Positions 1-11,686 of a stretch of 64,000 nucleotides of DNA are shown piece by piece. A program made the translations under genes and the position numbers. Every line of letters starts with the position of its first letter. Within the stretch, counting starts at the first letter, position 1. The DNA lies in NCBI RefSeq assembly GCF_012273895.1, contig NC_052102.1, forward strand, positions 1,426,001-1,490,000. Reading direction: 5' to 3'. The notes beneath the pieces were generated by a model. The model was not told where the DNA came from. It was given only the letters and a program-made list of their open reading frames with translations, and searched no databases. Source of the DNA: Zerene cesonia. Its lineage: Eukaryota > Arthropoda > Insecta > Lepidoptera > Pieridae.

Positions 1-1182
1 CCACTCTTTAATTCGACCACGTAAAACATCATAGTTGTCTAAAAGTCGCGCAGAGTAATGTTGAAAGGAAGCGTTATATCATGAAGGAACACCCTATCTG
101 TTGGTATTCACGTAGACTCGTGTATTATGAGCGTGTCTGTCGGTTCGCGTGCGATGCTCTTAGCTATCGTAGCATCTACCACCATTACACAACCACGCCT
201 TACTTATCAACACCACTATCTATATCAACGCTGGCTTTAACATCCACTGCTCGCTTGTGATCACGCTGTTTATGGGTAACGGCAAAAGGCGAGCAATGTA
301 ATGAAAAGGGGCCGCGATTGTTGAGTTTCTGATAACATAATATGTTTTCACCTGGTGTAAGTTTCCGCATTTCAAACAATACAAATTATATCGCTTTATC
401 TACGCTGAAGGATACATTGCTGCTTATCAATATGTTTTTGTAAGATTTTAACTTAAAATATCTCTGTAAATTTGTCTTATTTTCTAGTAAATGTTCAAGA
501 TTATTTTTTGTAATGTACACTCACGTAATGCTTTCTGCTGTATTGATTCAGATAATAAATTAGGCAAGAAGTGTATATTGATAAAAACATCAAGTAATTT
601 AAATTAAAATTTTAATTAGTATATGCCAAAAATAATAGGACGACCTCCAAAATTATTGCACTCTTCGCTCTGACCAAGTAAGCTAACCTGAGGTAACCTT
701 AAAAATCCTTCACACAAAACATTATGTCATACAATCGCTCCGTTGCGACGTAATAGACCGACAAATTTATAATATTAGAAAGGATTAACAAGCATGGTAC
801 GTCAAAGTGTCGAACGTTCTGTATTTCTAATTCACTCAGCCAATATATCAAGTTAGATAACCTTATATTACACTGCCCTAATAGAAATGTGTTATTGTGT
901 AAATATCAAGGAAAACCTGAATAACTACGAAGAAAAACGTCGGATTTAATCTGCCCCGTAGATTAAAAAAATAACCTAAATAAAATATCCCAGGACGCGA
1001 ACCGAGAACCTTTCAACTTGTATTTTTATCAAAGCAGAATGAGGTCTAGATATGAATTTATTAAATAATATTTTATTAAAGTCTAGACCTTCTAAAGCTA
1101 GGTCTAAGTGAGATACGGGAGATACCTCACGATAGATAATAAAAAAACTGTTTAGTTATAATTTTCAACCAAAAGTTCCCAA
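1..1182. other. AT-rich stretch without a recognised gene
   Basis: No exon, tRNA or intact element is visible. Around 734-751 the sequence ATCGCTCCGTTGCGACGT is nearly repeated at 46030-46047 (one difference), inside a decayed Helitron-like element. The 680-800 region is therefore probably a relic of the same family on the minus strand. Confidence 0.5.
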
Positions 1183-1310
1183 AAATAAAAGAGGTTTTCA
1201 AGTCGACTGATTTTTTTCGTTTATTATTTCAATCAAATGGCGTGATTCTTTTTGATAGAAAATTATTGCAATTTGGTCCCATTTTACTCTGGAGTAGAAG
1301 TATCTAAGAA
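1183..1310 (+). repeat. Decayed copy of a dispersed lepidopteran repeat (family E)
   Basis: It shows the ordered motifs of a repeat seen about seven times here: an AGGTTTTCAAGTCGACTG-type head, then GTGATTCTTTTTGA, then TTGGTCCCATTT. The family has no coding capacity in this window. Similar sequence is common in lepidopteran genomes, probably as a non-autonomous or LINE-tail repeat. That classification is from memory of the family, not from a search. Confidence 0.5.
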
Positions 1311-1324
1311 CTATATTGGACTCT

Positions 1325-1524
1325 TCCTACTAATATTACAAATGCGAAAGTTTGTAACGATGTGTGTGTGTTCGTTGCTCTTTCACGCAAAAACTACTAA
1401 ACCGATTGCAAAGAAATTTGGTACGTAGACAGCTGGACAACTGGAATAACATATAGGCAATTTTTTATCCCGATATTCCTACAGGATACGGACTTACGCG
1501 GGTAAAACCGCGGGGCGCAGCTAG
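1325..1524 (+). mobile_element. Non-autonomous Helitron-like element, family A copy 1
   Basis: It begins TCCTACTAATATT and ends GCGCAGCTAG followed by T. The body carries the family blocks GCGAAAGTTTGTAA, TGCTCTTTCACGCAAAA, CCGATTGCAA and ATCCCGATATTCCTAC. Near the 3' end ACGCGGGTAAAACCGCGG can form a short GC hairpin ahead of CTAG. A TC start, CTAG end and subterminal hairpin are the standard Helitron signature. There is no Rep/helicase ORF, so it would depend on an autonomous partner elsewhere. Confidence 0.8.
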
Positions 1525-3046
1525 TTTCTAATAATTCACACGGCATTATAAATTGTTTTATGTACATTGATCAAAATGCGTAGGATATATTTCACTATTG
1601 TAATGCAACCTATCCACATATTTACAGTATGTCGTTTCAAAGATTTTAATATTTGACCATGACGTATCTGATACAATTAAAAAAATAAATTAAAAATCTT
1701 TATTACTTTAAGATAGACATAAAAATCACAACTAACACATTGTCTAAAGCTCTTAAAGTTAAAAGTTAAGATACGAACATGAATTCATCGGATTCCGTAC
1801 TAGGCAATGCCTGTCCTGCGGGACCATAAACGAGTAACATTAATAATTATAAAATATCAGACCTGCGACAATTTCGTGCTTATTATATAAAAGTCCTATA
1901 AAGAAATTCACTTAATATTGATATTAAATTCTTACTAAACATGATTATTATTTAAATAAAAGGCTATGTATCGTAAATATTTCCGTTAATTGAATTTTAG
2001 AGTACGAGCAACACCGCCCAGTAATTATAATCATCTCTAGTCTCAAATAAAGTGAAGTAATAAATCATCTCGGTCTAAATTAATCAGTGAAGTCGAATAT
2101 TATTTGCTAAGCCGAAGTCCAAACAAAATTTAATTACACGTTCTCTTGCGAAACAAGTTGGGAGTAATTGAATCAGGTGTTATGGGAAATTTCATAATGA
2201 ATTCATGCCTTTGTTTGGTTTGCGACAAATTATTGTTGAATTTATTAAGAATTTTTAATGAGTTTCGGTGAATGACGCTGAAATCGCTCGAATTTTGAGA
2301 CGTGCGACTTTGTTCTTTTTCGTGTGTTTTATTGTAAGAAGATATGTTTAATAATAAAATATGTTTAATCCTTATTAGAATAAATGATCATTGATACTAA
2401 GAAATTAATAAAAAAATTTAGGGAAATTCAAACATCGTATTAATATTCTTATTTATATCGCAACATACGAAACTATATGTAGCTAATTTAAAAAATAATA
2501 ATTTTATAGATACAGCAATCGACAGACAGCATATTTTCACACCATTCCTCTTGATCATTCCGTTCCAACGAACATTTTGATTATAAAATTGTATTATTTA
2601 TACATAAATGTTGTTTAACTTAAAAGGACTGATTAGAAAAGTTTATATTTGATATATGTGACAAATTATACAGATATAAGGACAGGCCGTCATAAACCCG
2701 TGATTACTGGAAAACCTGTATAGATGAGAGAGAAGTATAGATGAGATATGCATTAAGTACTGAGAACATAACATAACATTAAACTCGTATCCCTTTTCTT
2801 CCTTTAGAGAACAGCATTATAATTCAAATAAATTTTAAATAACTGAAATGTAGCAAATCGTATGTTTGCGACGGTGTCTGTTCATTTGTTCTACGAACAA
2901 ATAGAACTAATTTTAGACTGCGCAAACTAGATAAATAAACTTGTATTTTACGTCAACCGTTTTCATTGTGTTCGTAATAGAGTTGTGATTATTGAAGACA
3001 GCTCGTTTTGTATAACTATTAAATCAGAATATGTGACATGTTAACA
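1525..3046. other. AT-rich stretch without a recognised gene
   Basis: I see no coding signal or clear element here. The stretch is mostly A/T with short T and A runs. A CCCAGTAATTATAATC-like TAAT cluster near 2018 is unremarkable on its own. Confidence 0.4.
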
Positions 3047-3242
3047 TCCTACTAATATAATAAATGCGAAAGTTTGTAAGGATGTGTGTTTGTTACTCTT
3101 TCACGTTAAAACTACTGAACCGATTGCAATGAAATTTGGTACGTAGATAGCTGGACAACAGGAATAACATATAGGCCACTTTTTATCCCGATATTCCTAC
3201 GGGATACGGACTTACGCGGGTGAAACCGCGGGGCGCAGGTAG
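3047..3242 (+). mobile_element. Non-autonomous Helitron-like element, family A copy 2
   Basis: Start TCCTACTAATATAATAAA is preceded by host A. The 3' end is GCGCAGGTAG followed by T, so the last four bases are GTAG rather than CTAG (one change). The hairpin segment GCGGGTGAAACCGC is intact. The flanks A and T match the Helitron A|T insertion rule. Confidence 0.8.
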
Positions 3243-3789
3243 TAAGTTAATATTGTAACATTGAATACTTTTGTTGCCTAAACGTGTTATAACTTCATTA
3301 TTAAATAATTTTATTCTTTTTGTAGAACAAAGCTGTTAATAAATATTTACGAACTCTATCCGCGATGGGATGAGTTTTGTCTCTGTATAAAAAGGGAGCA
3401 ACATTGTGTATGTATATTGTATAAGGAAGGATTATCTAAGTATGTATACATATTTTTTGAAACAGTTATATAGAAAATCAAAAGCCTTGTCGTTTCCGCA
3501 CAGATATGTGTAATATATACTTAAAGAAATAAATATATATTTAGAAACTTATATATAGAAAACAAAAAGAAAGAAAGAAACTTATGTAATATTTCTTAAG
3601 ACTTCGGATGAAGATTAAAAATTGTTAAGGTATCAAATATCTTGTAAAATGATTTCATTAATATGTTTTATTATTCATTAGAAAAAAATTGTTTTTCTAT
3701 CATAATTTGAATTTTGTGTCGCTTGATTTATTTGAGCGATAGGTTCTAGCAAATAATTTTGTAGTTGCATTTTATTTATTCCAGAGGGC
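3243..3789. other. AT-rich stretch, no gene seen
   Basis: Low-complexity A/T sequence with an AAAGAAAGAAAGAAA tract at about 3565-3580. No open frame of note. Confidence 0.4.
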
Positions 3790-3980
3790 GTATATATTGC
3801 TTATTCTTCTTCTACTATATAAAAATAAGTCGGGTTTTCCTTCCTGACGCTATAACTCCAGAACGCACGAACCGATTTCCACGGTTTAGCATTCGTTGGA
3901 AAGGTCTCGGGCTCCGTGAGGTTTATAGCAAAGAAAAAAATTCAGGGAAAATGTCAACAGAAAAGCGGGAAAATCATTTC
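3790..3980 (+). repeat. Probable Helitron or LINE-tail repeat, single copy here
   Basis: The segment GACGCTATAACTCCAGAACG followed by an ACCGATTTCCACGGTTT block resembles the lepidopteran repeats that contain a CGAACCGAT(T/G) core, as family A does. There is one copy in the window, so the boundaries are guesses. The small open frames on both strands across it look incidental. Confidence 0.4.
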
Positions 3981-4677
3981 TTTTCAGGACTTTTGTAGTT
4001 TTATCCGCTTTTAAATCAATAAAATCTGATTTCTCAAATAGCCATCGATTAAAAGGCTTAAAGATATTTATTCTCATTAAGAATAAGTTATTTACATAAC
4101 CTACTTATTAATATTCAGTTTAAATGACTCTTATCTGTAGAAGATGACATCAACTGTATTTAAAGCATACTTATATTAAATTTTTAACGCATAAACACGC
4201 CCAATGTATATCAGCATGTCTATTAGACACATTAAGCTATTTCATACATTTTTCACCCACACAATTACCTTACTAATGTTAACAATACATCAACTTGTCT
4301 CCAATCAAAACAAAAATTAACATAGATATTAAACTGTTGGGCAATTTGTTTTTCTAGAACAAATTACGTTCCCTATGTTTAGGTTTGCGTGTGTGCTATC
4401 GTTAACAGCTATCAGCAGACCTATCTCGCGATCTACTGGTGTCTACCGAGTAGTGATCAACACTTCATTCGAATGGGCGGGTAAATTATTTTGGTTAATG
4501 TTGATTATTGAGGCTCTGTGGTTAGGACCTCGGACTTTAATCGAAAAGTTGAAGATTTCAGATCGAAGCGTGTAAAAAATAAATTTTTTGAAATTTATGT
4601 ACACATTACATGTTCAAAACGGAAGAAAAAACATCGTGAGGACCAGCATTTTCAAGAATGAAAAGTTTGACAACGTC
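3981..4677. other. AT-rich stretch, no gene seen
   Basis: An open frame of 66 codons at 4375-4575 has no recognisable domain and is not far above chance for this composition. Nothing else is supported. Confidence 0.35.
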
Positions 4678-4780
4678 ATCTGCCAACCCGCACTTGGTCA
4701 GCGTGGTTGATCATTGCCTAAAGTTTGTCAGGAGGCCTGTGGCCATGGAGTGAAAAAAATATGAGCTGATGATGTTAATG
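4678..4780 (+). mobile_element. 3' tail of an RTE/CR1-type LINE or its SINE
   Basis: Contains CTGCCAACCCGCACTTGGTC, then GCGTGGTTGA, then GGAGGCCTGTGGCC, and ends in GAGCTGATGATGTTAATG. In lepidopteran genomes this order (CTGCCAACCCGCA, GCGTGG, AGGCCTGTGCCC, a block before GGCTGATGATGATG) marks a very abundant non-LTR retrotransposon 3' end. Only the tail is present and no reverse transcriptase is visible upstream. Confidence 0.65.
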
Positions 4781-4887
4781 ATAGACTATAGAACCAGGAT
4801 TACAAAACAGTCAATGTTATTTGGTAAATATGCTTTCAAAAGGTAACAGAAGCTAGTGAAGCAAATATTATATAGATTTATATTATA

Positions 4888-5070
4888 CTAGCTGCACCCG
4901 GCAAACGCTGTTCTGCCTTACTCTTATCGTTTAGTGGTATGAAAAATAGATGTTAGCCGATCCTCAGACCTACCCAATATGCTTACCAAATTTCAGCGGA
5001 ATCGGTCAAGCCGTTTCGGAGGAGTATAGAGACTTACATTGTTACACGAGAATTTTATATATAAGATATA
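4888..5070 (-). mobile_element. Non-autonomous Helitron-like element, family C copy 1
   Basis: Read on the minus strand it ends in CTAG, which is at 4888 on plus. Shared blocks with the copy at 42411 include CTAGCTGCACCCGG, ACGCTGTTCTGC, GGTATGAAAAATAGATGTT and CGTTTCGGAGGAGTATG or its one-base variant. The 5' end is less certain. Confidence 0.65.
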
Positions 5071-6373
5071 TCTCTATTATAGATTTGAAATTAAATGAAA
5101 CATGTCTTATATTTTAATCGATAACAGACTGAAAGCGCTGAGAGACAATTTTGAGATTATTAATTCGGGCTACAATTAAAGGCTTTATCAGAGTTTTGTA
5201 GATGAAATCTTCGATTGTGGCCTCATTACATTGTGATGAGGGTGGAGCTTAGAATGTCATTTTACCTGAATATAATAGTAACAGAAAATAGATATTACCG
5301 TCCGCCCCGGTTTCGCGCGCGGTACATACATAGTCTATACCACTCAGGGATCTCGTATTTATCCAAACCGATGCAGTTACAGAGGTCAGTTAGTTAAAAT
5401 TATTTATAAGTACACATTGAGCAAGAGGCAAAAAGATTATTTATTTTAATTTATATATATCACATCTTTAATTTATAAAAAACAGTTAATTTTGGAGACA
5501 ATCCCTGCTGTTTTATTCTACATTGAAATATTTATCAGAAGTAACAAATCCGTCAGAGTTATACCCAAGAGACCCAAAATTCAGATGTTGGCCCGTATCT
5601 TAGAGAGTAAAGTAATATAATGTTTATGATGATACAAAATTATTATCTCGCATTGGGTTATTATGTAGTAATTTATACAAAGTTTGGGACAGTTATTGCT
5701 CTAGTTTTGCATATTTTGTTTATAATCCCTGATAATATTATAAATGCAATAGAACTCTGTCTATCCAGTTTATTCTGTCTGTCTGTCTGTCTCTTCTTAC
5801 GCCTAAACCACTTAACGAGCTTGGTACCGATACGTACTATCAGCTATCTTTATGGATTGCGAAAAACAAGCGATCAAAAAGTGAATAAAAATGTTTTTTT
5901 TGTTTATTTTCAATTCTTTACCATATAGCCATACCTTGTTTATGTATTCAGCTGATCATAAAATACTATTGTATTTAATTATATGATACGTTTTACATAT
6001 TGCATTCAATAAATCATAGAAAAAGATATAAACAAATAATATATAAACATCCACAATATAGGTACGTATATTTCGAAAAATCAGAAGCGATAAATATTTA
6101 AACTCGTAACAGATGCAAACCCAGTGCCTCGGTTATCACTTGACTGCGTTGAATACATTGTTAGCGCCATGTATGTATGTATGAGCGCATTAACATACAA
6201 AACGCATGCACCCTGGAGATCGTCTGTGTTGAATCTTAAAATCACAGTTTTCTGCTAACGTCGTTTGAGACCCGGATTAAGTCATCGCATACAAAATAAT
6301 CTTGTTTGAGGTTGGAATAAGCTGGTCTTGTAATTTCAATTACTGTGATTTTGGGTACGCTGTTTTATAAGAG
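5071..6373. other. AT-rich stretch with small repeat relics
   Basis: At 5298-5395 CCGCCCCGGTTTCGCGCGCGG and the sequence after it resemble the 3' part of the element at 7436 in reverse orientation. At 5741-5830 a piece with (GTCT)n and CCTAAACCACTTAACGAGC resembles the 5' part of a Helitron-like element also seen at 46520. The 102-codon open frame at 5620-5928 runs across that relic and is not credible as a gene. Confidence 0.4.
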
Positions 6374-6565
6374 CTAGCTTTTGCCCGCAGCTTCGTACGC
6401 TATATTCGATGTAGTTTAAGAGATGTTCTACATTTAGACCTTCCTCTTAAATTACTCTATCTATTAAAAAAAAAAAACCCTATGAGAATACGTTGCGTAG
6501 TTTAAAAGATTTTAGCATAAGGACACAGGGACAGAGAAATCGACTTTGTTTTATACTATGTAGTG
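6374..6565 (-). mobile_element. Lep1-like Helitron relic
   Basis: Plus-strand CTAGCTTTTGCCCGCAGCTT is the reverse of the usual 3' end GCCGCGGGCAAAAGCTAG of lepidopteran Lep1-type Helitrons. ATTACTCTATCTATTAAAAA and ACGTTGCGTAGTTTAAAAG follow. The same architecture recurs at 61183-61368 (plus) and 63053-63240 (minus). Confidence 0.6.
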
Positions 6566-6829
6566 ATAAGGTAGGACAACGTGTTTACGAAATGAGTCAA
6601 CCTATTAATGTTTGCGTTTGCGAGGGTGTTAGCATTTCGCCTTATTATTCTAGTATATTCTATATCATTCCTTTTTGTACTAATTTGTTTTTAAAAGCTG
6701 TTACGTAATGAGTTCTAGAAACGAACTTTATTTTCATATCTTACACCAAGAAAACTTAATTATTAGGTACGATTAAAACAAGATTTCAGTCCGTTAAATA
6801 ATTGCTGTTTTTATTAAAAAAAAAAAGTA

Positions 6830-7010
6830 AAATGCCCTAAAATTGTGAGAACTAAACCGAATTTAAATGGGATGACACGGAAGTTACATTTAGAAGGTTC
6901 GTTTAAAAGCTAGTGAACTTTAAAAAAATAGAATCAGCAAAAACGGTCAATATTTCTGGGATTTCAAATCCAAAAAAAAGCAATACACAGTCGAATTGAT
7001 AATCTACTCA
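6830..7010 (-). repeat. Family E dispersed repeat, reverse orientation
   Basis: Ordered blocks GAGAACTAAACCGAATTTAA, ATGGGATGACACGGAAG, AATAGAATCAGCAAAAACGG and CAGTCGAATTGATAA mirror the copies at 50615 and 57590. The body is decayed and there is no ORF. Confidence 0.6.
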
Positions 7011-7435
7011 GATTCAGGTTGGTTGAAAATGAATCATCACAATAAAAGTCAAGGGATATCAATACAGAATTCTTGTCAGTACAATTAAAATATTTACAAA
7101 TAATAATTTCGTTCCGCAAAGGCGGGCCTCACGTCTCAAAGCTGTGGATTATGTAATGAGATTCCGACGAAATAAAAAGGAATTTAATAAACGCGGGAAT
7201 TCACGAAACATGAGACGCGCGTGGCGCAGATCTTGTTTTTCATCAATCAGGGTAAGTGGTTATGTTCCCGGCTGTTTTTTGGATGGGTGATAATGTTTTC
7301 GCAACGATGAAAAAGGGGGGGGGGGGATCGTGTAAAATTGTAGCGTATTAAATGTGATGTATCATGTATTGTGCTGTTTTACTATTGGATGTGATGGAAT
7401 AATGTATACAAAAATATTAGTAAGTATATATAATA
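7011..7435. other. Short stretch without a gene; contains a G12 run
   Basis: A homopolymer of 12 G lies at 7315-7326. An otherwise somewhat GC-richer piece at 7110-7260 has no identifiable coding or RNA gene. Confidence 0.4.
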
Positions 7436-7603
7436 TTAGTAAGTATTATAATAATAAAGCTGAAGAGTTTGTTTGTTTAAACGCAATAATCTCAGGAACT
7501 ACTGGTCCGATTTCAAATATTCTTTCAGTGATGGATAGCCCATTTATTGAGAAAAGCTATAGGTTATATATGTACCACTGGCGAAACCGGGGCGGACTGC
7601 TAG
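7436..7603 (+). mobile_element. Helitron-like element with CGGGGCGGACTGCTAG end
   Basis: AATAATAAAGCTGAAGAG and TTTGTTTGTTTAAACGC mark the 5' part, and GGAACTACTGGTCCGATTTC the middle. The 3' end ACCGGGGCGGACTGCTAG is followed by T. A 5' fragment of the same family (AAAGCTGAAGAGTTTGTTTG) recurs at about 28808. There is no coding capacity beyond an incidental frame. Confidence 0.65.
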
Positions 7604-7804
7604 TATGACACAACATCAGGTGGGGAAGAATTCTATAGATAATGAATATACGATATTAATAAGAAACCTGACAAGTCATTCTGAATGAGAAAATAATCAT
7701 TTTTTGACACATATATACAGATATATTGTATTGTACATGTCAAATATTGTGCTAACTTCTAGAGTGATGGTGTTTCTAACAAAAAGTGAAGTCCCGTGCC
7801 TCCT

Positions 7805-7857
7805 AGATGAATATAATCTGCCCCATACCCCACGTATGGGGCAGATTATATTCATCT
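7805..7857. repeat. Perfect inverted repeat, 23-bp arms with 7-nt loop
   Basis: Arm 7805-7827 is the exact reverse complement of 7835-7857. The loop is CCCCACG at 7828-7834. The match stops abruptly on both sides. I cannot tell whether it is a fold-back duplication, an RNA hairpin or an assembly effect. Confidence 0.9.
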
Positions 7858-8478
7858 GTTTCACTGATCGATTTTCTTTATGGGCAAGTAAGTGATGGTG
7901 GTGAAGTAGGTGAGGCTAAAAGTCAGTAGTTTCAGAGTGATTGACGGACAAATATCCAAACAAACAAATTTTCGTACTTAATATATTAGAGTGATGTCCA
8001 GTGCATACTGATCTCTTACATAGACACATTGAAAATTGAAGATTCTTTTTGTGTCAAGTAGTCATGTCATTTTGGAAGACTACTGGCTATATAACATCAT
8101 GTACGTGGGTGGAACCGTACCGAGCCGTGAAATCGTATGAATCCTGAGTATCAAATCATGGTGTCTACATAAACAGCGAAAATTTCTTCACAATTTCTTA
8201 TCTCCTAGTACGTACTGCTGCAGTCTCAGAGTATCCATCGCAAATATTCTGTATAAATAAACATCGAGGTAAAATTTTACCTTAGTGGTACATAAAGTCT
8301 ACGTTTTCTCAGTCATCACAGATTAAATAAAAGCTCCTTAAAGCGAAGACCGCGCTGAGTAGGATGTTTTAGCTTAAATATGGTTTAATTTTGTGCTTAG
8401 GGAGTGAAAAACTTAATCTACTTCGTGCGGTTGGAGCATAAATTCGCTTGTTACACGTGTATTTGTTATATTTATACA
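7858..8478. other. AT-rich stretch, no gene seen
   Basis: No supported features. Only short AT-rich words and incidental frames are present. Confidence 0.35.
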
Positions 8479-8975
8479 CTAGCTGTTGCCCGTAGCTTCG
8501 CTCACGCGGTTTAATAATTTTTCATGGTACGAACTTTTGTCCTTAATTTTATCCCTTTGGGGGTAGAATTCATCAAAATCCGTTTTAGCGGATGCCTACG
8601 TCATAATATTTTTTATTTTTATTTTATTTTATTTAATAACCTCTTCCAACACCTGTTACATTATTGCGTCAAGCTACAAGTTTTAAATATTATTATGTGT
8701 ATACATTACAGACACGTTTTTAAATATTTTCGGATTTTGTGACAATTATCAAGAAATATATCTAAACCATTTGCATGCTCATTGATCAGTTTACTCAATC
8801 TACAAACGGGAGATTGTGATCCAAATACAGTCTTACGCAGAGACCAAAATACAGTCTTAAGAGAGAGAGAGAAAAGCGTTAAAACATCTATCTGCATACC
8901 AAATTTCAGCCCAATCCATCCAGTGGTTTCGGCTGTGCGTTGATAGATCACTATGTCAGTTAGTTACGTTTGAGT
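8479..8975 (-). mobile_element. Helitron-like element, about 500 bp, reverse
   Basis: On plus it opens CTAGCTGTTGCCCGTAGCTT (reverse of a CTAG terminus with a GGGCAAC subterminal block). It continues CATCAAAATCCGTTTTAGCGG and closes with the 5'-type block CATACCAAATTTCAGCCC and CAGTGGTTTCGGCTGTGCG at 8895-8945. A simple GAGAGAGAGAGA patch lies at about 8860. The two parts are taken as one element because their order fits. Confidence 0.55.
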
Positions 8976-9378
8976 TATATAAATTTAAACATTTACTAGA
9001 TCAAGCTAGAATTTTAATATGATATCTTGTGAAAAGAAAATAACTATATACAAAAGAAGTGTTGCCTATAGACGAAACAATTTTTCATCTAAAGTTTTAA
9101 ATATCTACTGAAATATATAATATCTACTAAACTTATTAAGTGAATAGATTCATGTCTTTTTAATCATCTTATCAACACACAAATTTATATAAAGAAAAAA
9201 AGACTTTAAATAACTTATTCATTATTGCCAAAATGCTTTGACAGTTATACTTGTACAAGGGCCATTATAGGCTAGTCTTTGTTAACTAATTTTGGAGGGT
9301 AGGGAGCGCGATATGAAAGTTTCTGATCAATATGAAGTCATGTCCTTTTAATACTTTATTTATAAAGCCTTATTCATA
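8976..9378. other. 5' flank of the first tRNA gene; nothing else seen
   Basis: AT-rich sequence with no recognised element. No upstream motif here is shared with the flanks of the other tRNA-Ser copies. Confidence 0.4.
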
Positions 9379-9460
9379 GCAGTCGTGGCCGAGTGGTTAA
9401 GGCGTCTGACTCGAAATCAGATTCCCTCTGGGAGCGTAGGTTCGAATCCTACCGGCTGCG
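9379..9460 (+). tRNA. tRNA-Ser (anticodon CGA)
   Basis: Nuclear serine tRNA of 82 nt including the discriminator G, decoding UCG. Acceptor GCAGTCG (9379-9385) pairs with CGGCTGC (9453-9459), with one T:G wobble. The A box is TGGCCGAGTGG. The anticodon stem TCTGA/TCAGA encloses loop CTCGAAA, giving CGA at 9412-9414. A long variable arm CCCTCTGGG, typical of class II Ser tRNAs, and the B box GGTTCGAATCC follow. There is no intron. A T7 run at 9464-9470 would end Pol III transcription. It differs from the six neighbouring AGA genes at three bases: D-arm C to T, anticodon A to C, and acceptor A to G. Confidence 0.97.
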
Positions 9461-11686
9461 TAGTTTTTTTTTATATTTTAAGCGACATATATGTGACGTG
9501 GATTTAAAAATTTTGTACAGAAGAGTAAAAGTATGTTTTTTTGGCGATAGCCTTTTCATCCGACTCCAAATAAATGAGGAAGTTGCAAATAGGATTGTAT
9601 ATGGACTTTCGACAGGGTGAACCGATTTTGATGACACTTTTTTATCTCTTGATGATGATTCTAATGATACTTTTATTATTTGATTAAGGGGTTAAGTTTT
9701 TATTAAAAATAATTTGTTTAACGTATTAACATCGTATTTATGCTGTGTTAAAACGAATAGCTGTATGTATTTATAATTTCTATAATAAACAAATTTATAA
9801 TGTCGCACATTATTTGATCCTTATAATACTTTGGCAATTAGTTAAAATATGGTTTATTTATTATTTGATTTAAAGACTTATAAATAAATCCGCAATTGAA
9901 TAAGTTTTTATATATCATTTTGTTGAGTATAGCATCTAGTCTCAATTGAAAGCAGATGTATAAGTACAAAACAGTTAAAATTACTTAACACTGCGGAACA
10001 AACCTTTTTCAGTGGGGAAATCTTGTAAAATGATCCCACGGTCCCCAGAAAATACGAAAACTAACGAAGTCTAAACCGAAATCAGAATCACCCGGAAACA
10101 AAGATGTCATATAGACAAAAAATTTTAGGACTTTAATACTTCATTAAGACCACAGTTACAATGATAATATAAAAAATATTCGTTTAGTATTTATATTGTT
10201 GAAAGAGATAATAAGTAAGAGTATTTGTTTTTCTACACTGTATGATTTAGGTATACACGAAGCATTTTTCAAAGTTTACGCTACTAAACTCTTAGACTGA
10301 ACTATTTAAAGTAACAAACATTTCAGATCGAATCAATTTAAAAAACATCCACCCTCACAAACTCACCCTTATAATGTTAATACGACAGGATTCTCTCAAC
10401 ACCCACAAAAAACATTGAAATTGTTAGAAATTAATCCCGCCCTAGCTCTGTAATGCCGCAGCATATAAAATGCCAATAAAAACAGCGGCTCTGGTATTTT
10501 TAATACAACGTCGATACGGAATATGCCTTTGTGACGAATTAATTGTCGCGTTTGTCATTTTAATTTTTGTCTTTACCATGCCCGAGATAATGGAGCCGGT
10601 ATTTTACAAAGAACTGTTGGATATTGAGGTCGGTTGTAATACTTCGTTTTAATTCGAGTGAAATTCACTTTTGCTTAAATGGCCGAAGGTAAAATAGCAT
10701 TGTGTGGGGCGCTTCTTTGTTTGGCTTTCAAATATCCCTCAACTACAACTACTCTTTCAAATTAATGACATGAATTTCATGACTTACCTCTTTAATTTTT
10801 AGGTTGATTATTGCACTTTGTTGTATCGTGGTTTCCTACTGGCAATTATTGAATTAAATAATATTTATAAAGATAATATGATATCTGTATGCTTCATTTT
10901 TTATTTATATTTAAAACAATGTTTATATATTATAGACATATACAGTACACATATCAGTATATATTTTGTGTTACAAGTAGGTATTTGGAACTGGTTAAGA
11001 CCTAATTAAAGTAGTAAATAATTTATTGTTTACGTATAGATTAATACATTGACATAAAAATTAGGAAGAAAAAAAAAATACAGTTTATTTTCCAGACATT
11101 GCCACCAACTTTTCATTGAAATGGCGAAAAATTTAACTAAATATTATGTTGAATTGTCATTGTTTATTACTTCCAGTTTCTAATTTATAGTTAAATATTC
11201 CGAAAGCTATTAAAAGTCATGCTGGGAATATTGTTGTAAAGGTTAAGTATTATTCTAAAGGTTTCATTAAACCAACTGTGACGAAAACCTTCATTCATAC
11301 ATCAGAGATAAGTGTATAATCCTTTTCTCCTAAACTAGATTAAATCATGGACGATATTTTTTACTATAATGCTTTCATACTCTGCCAAGGACTGAAGTCT
11401 AGAGTTCGGGGTTCATCGTCATCATCATCATCATCATCATCATGCGAAACCACTGAGCATATATGTCTTAATTTGAACAAAGCGGAGCGATTGTGAAAGT
11501 GCTTTACTCTCAACATAACAGCCAAGGCCAAGCATTTTAGTTCAATGGAACTGTATCTGTCAGAACAAATAGATATGGTAAATAGGTGTAAATAAAACTT
11601 GACGAAAGATGACGATAAGAATAAAATATACAAACATTGCTTTTGTTTGATTAATAAATTCTGCGCTGTGATATAAAAAAAAGCTC
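9461..11686. other. 2.2-kb gene-free spacer between the first two tRNA genes
   Basis: AT-rich with no recognised transposon. Short open frames at 10470-10652 and 10818-11009 have no domain and are near chance. The 3' part holds a CAT triplet tract at 11415-11443. Confidence 0.4.
11415..11443. repeat. (CAT)n microsatellite
   Basis: About nine CAT/ATC units, one interrupted by G. On the minus strand it reads as a short Asp run inside a spurious open frame. Confidence 0.9.

Noticed and set aside
7805..7857. Interpretation of the perfect hairpin as a microRNA precursor
   Set aside because: At 53 nt with no bulges and a 7-nt loop it is shorter and more perfect than normal insect precursors. Kept only as an inverted repeat.
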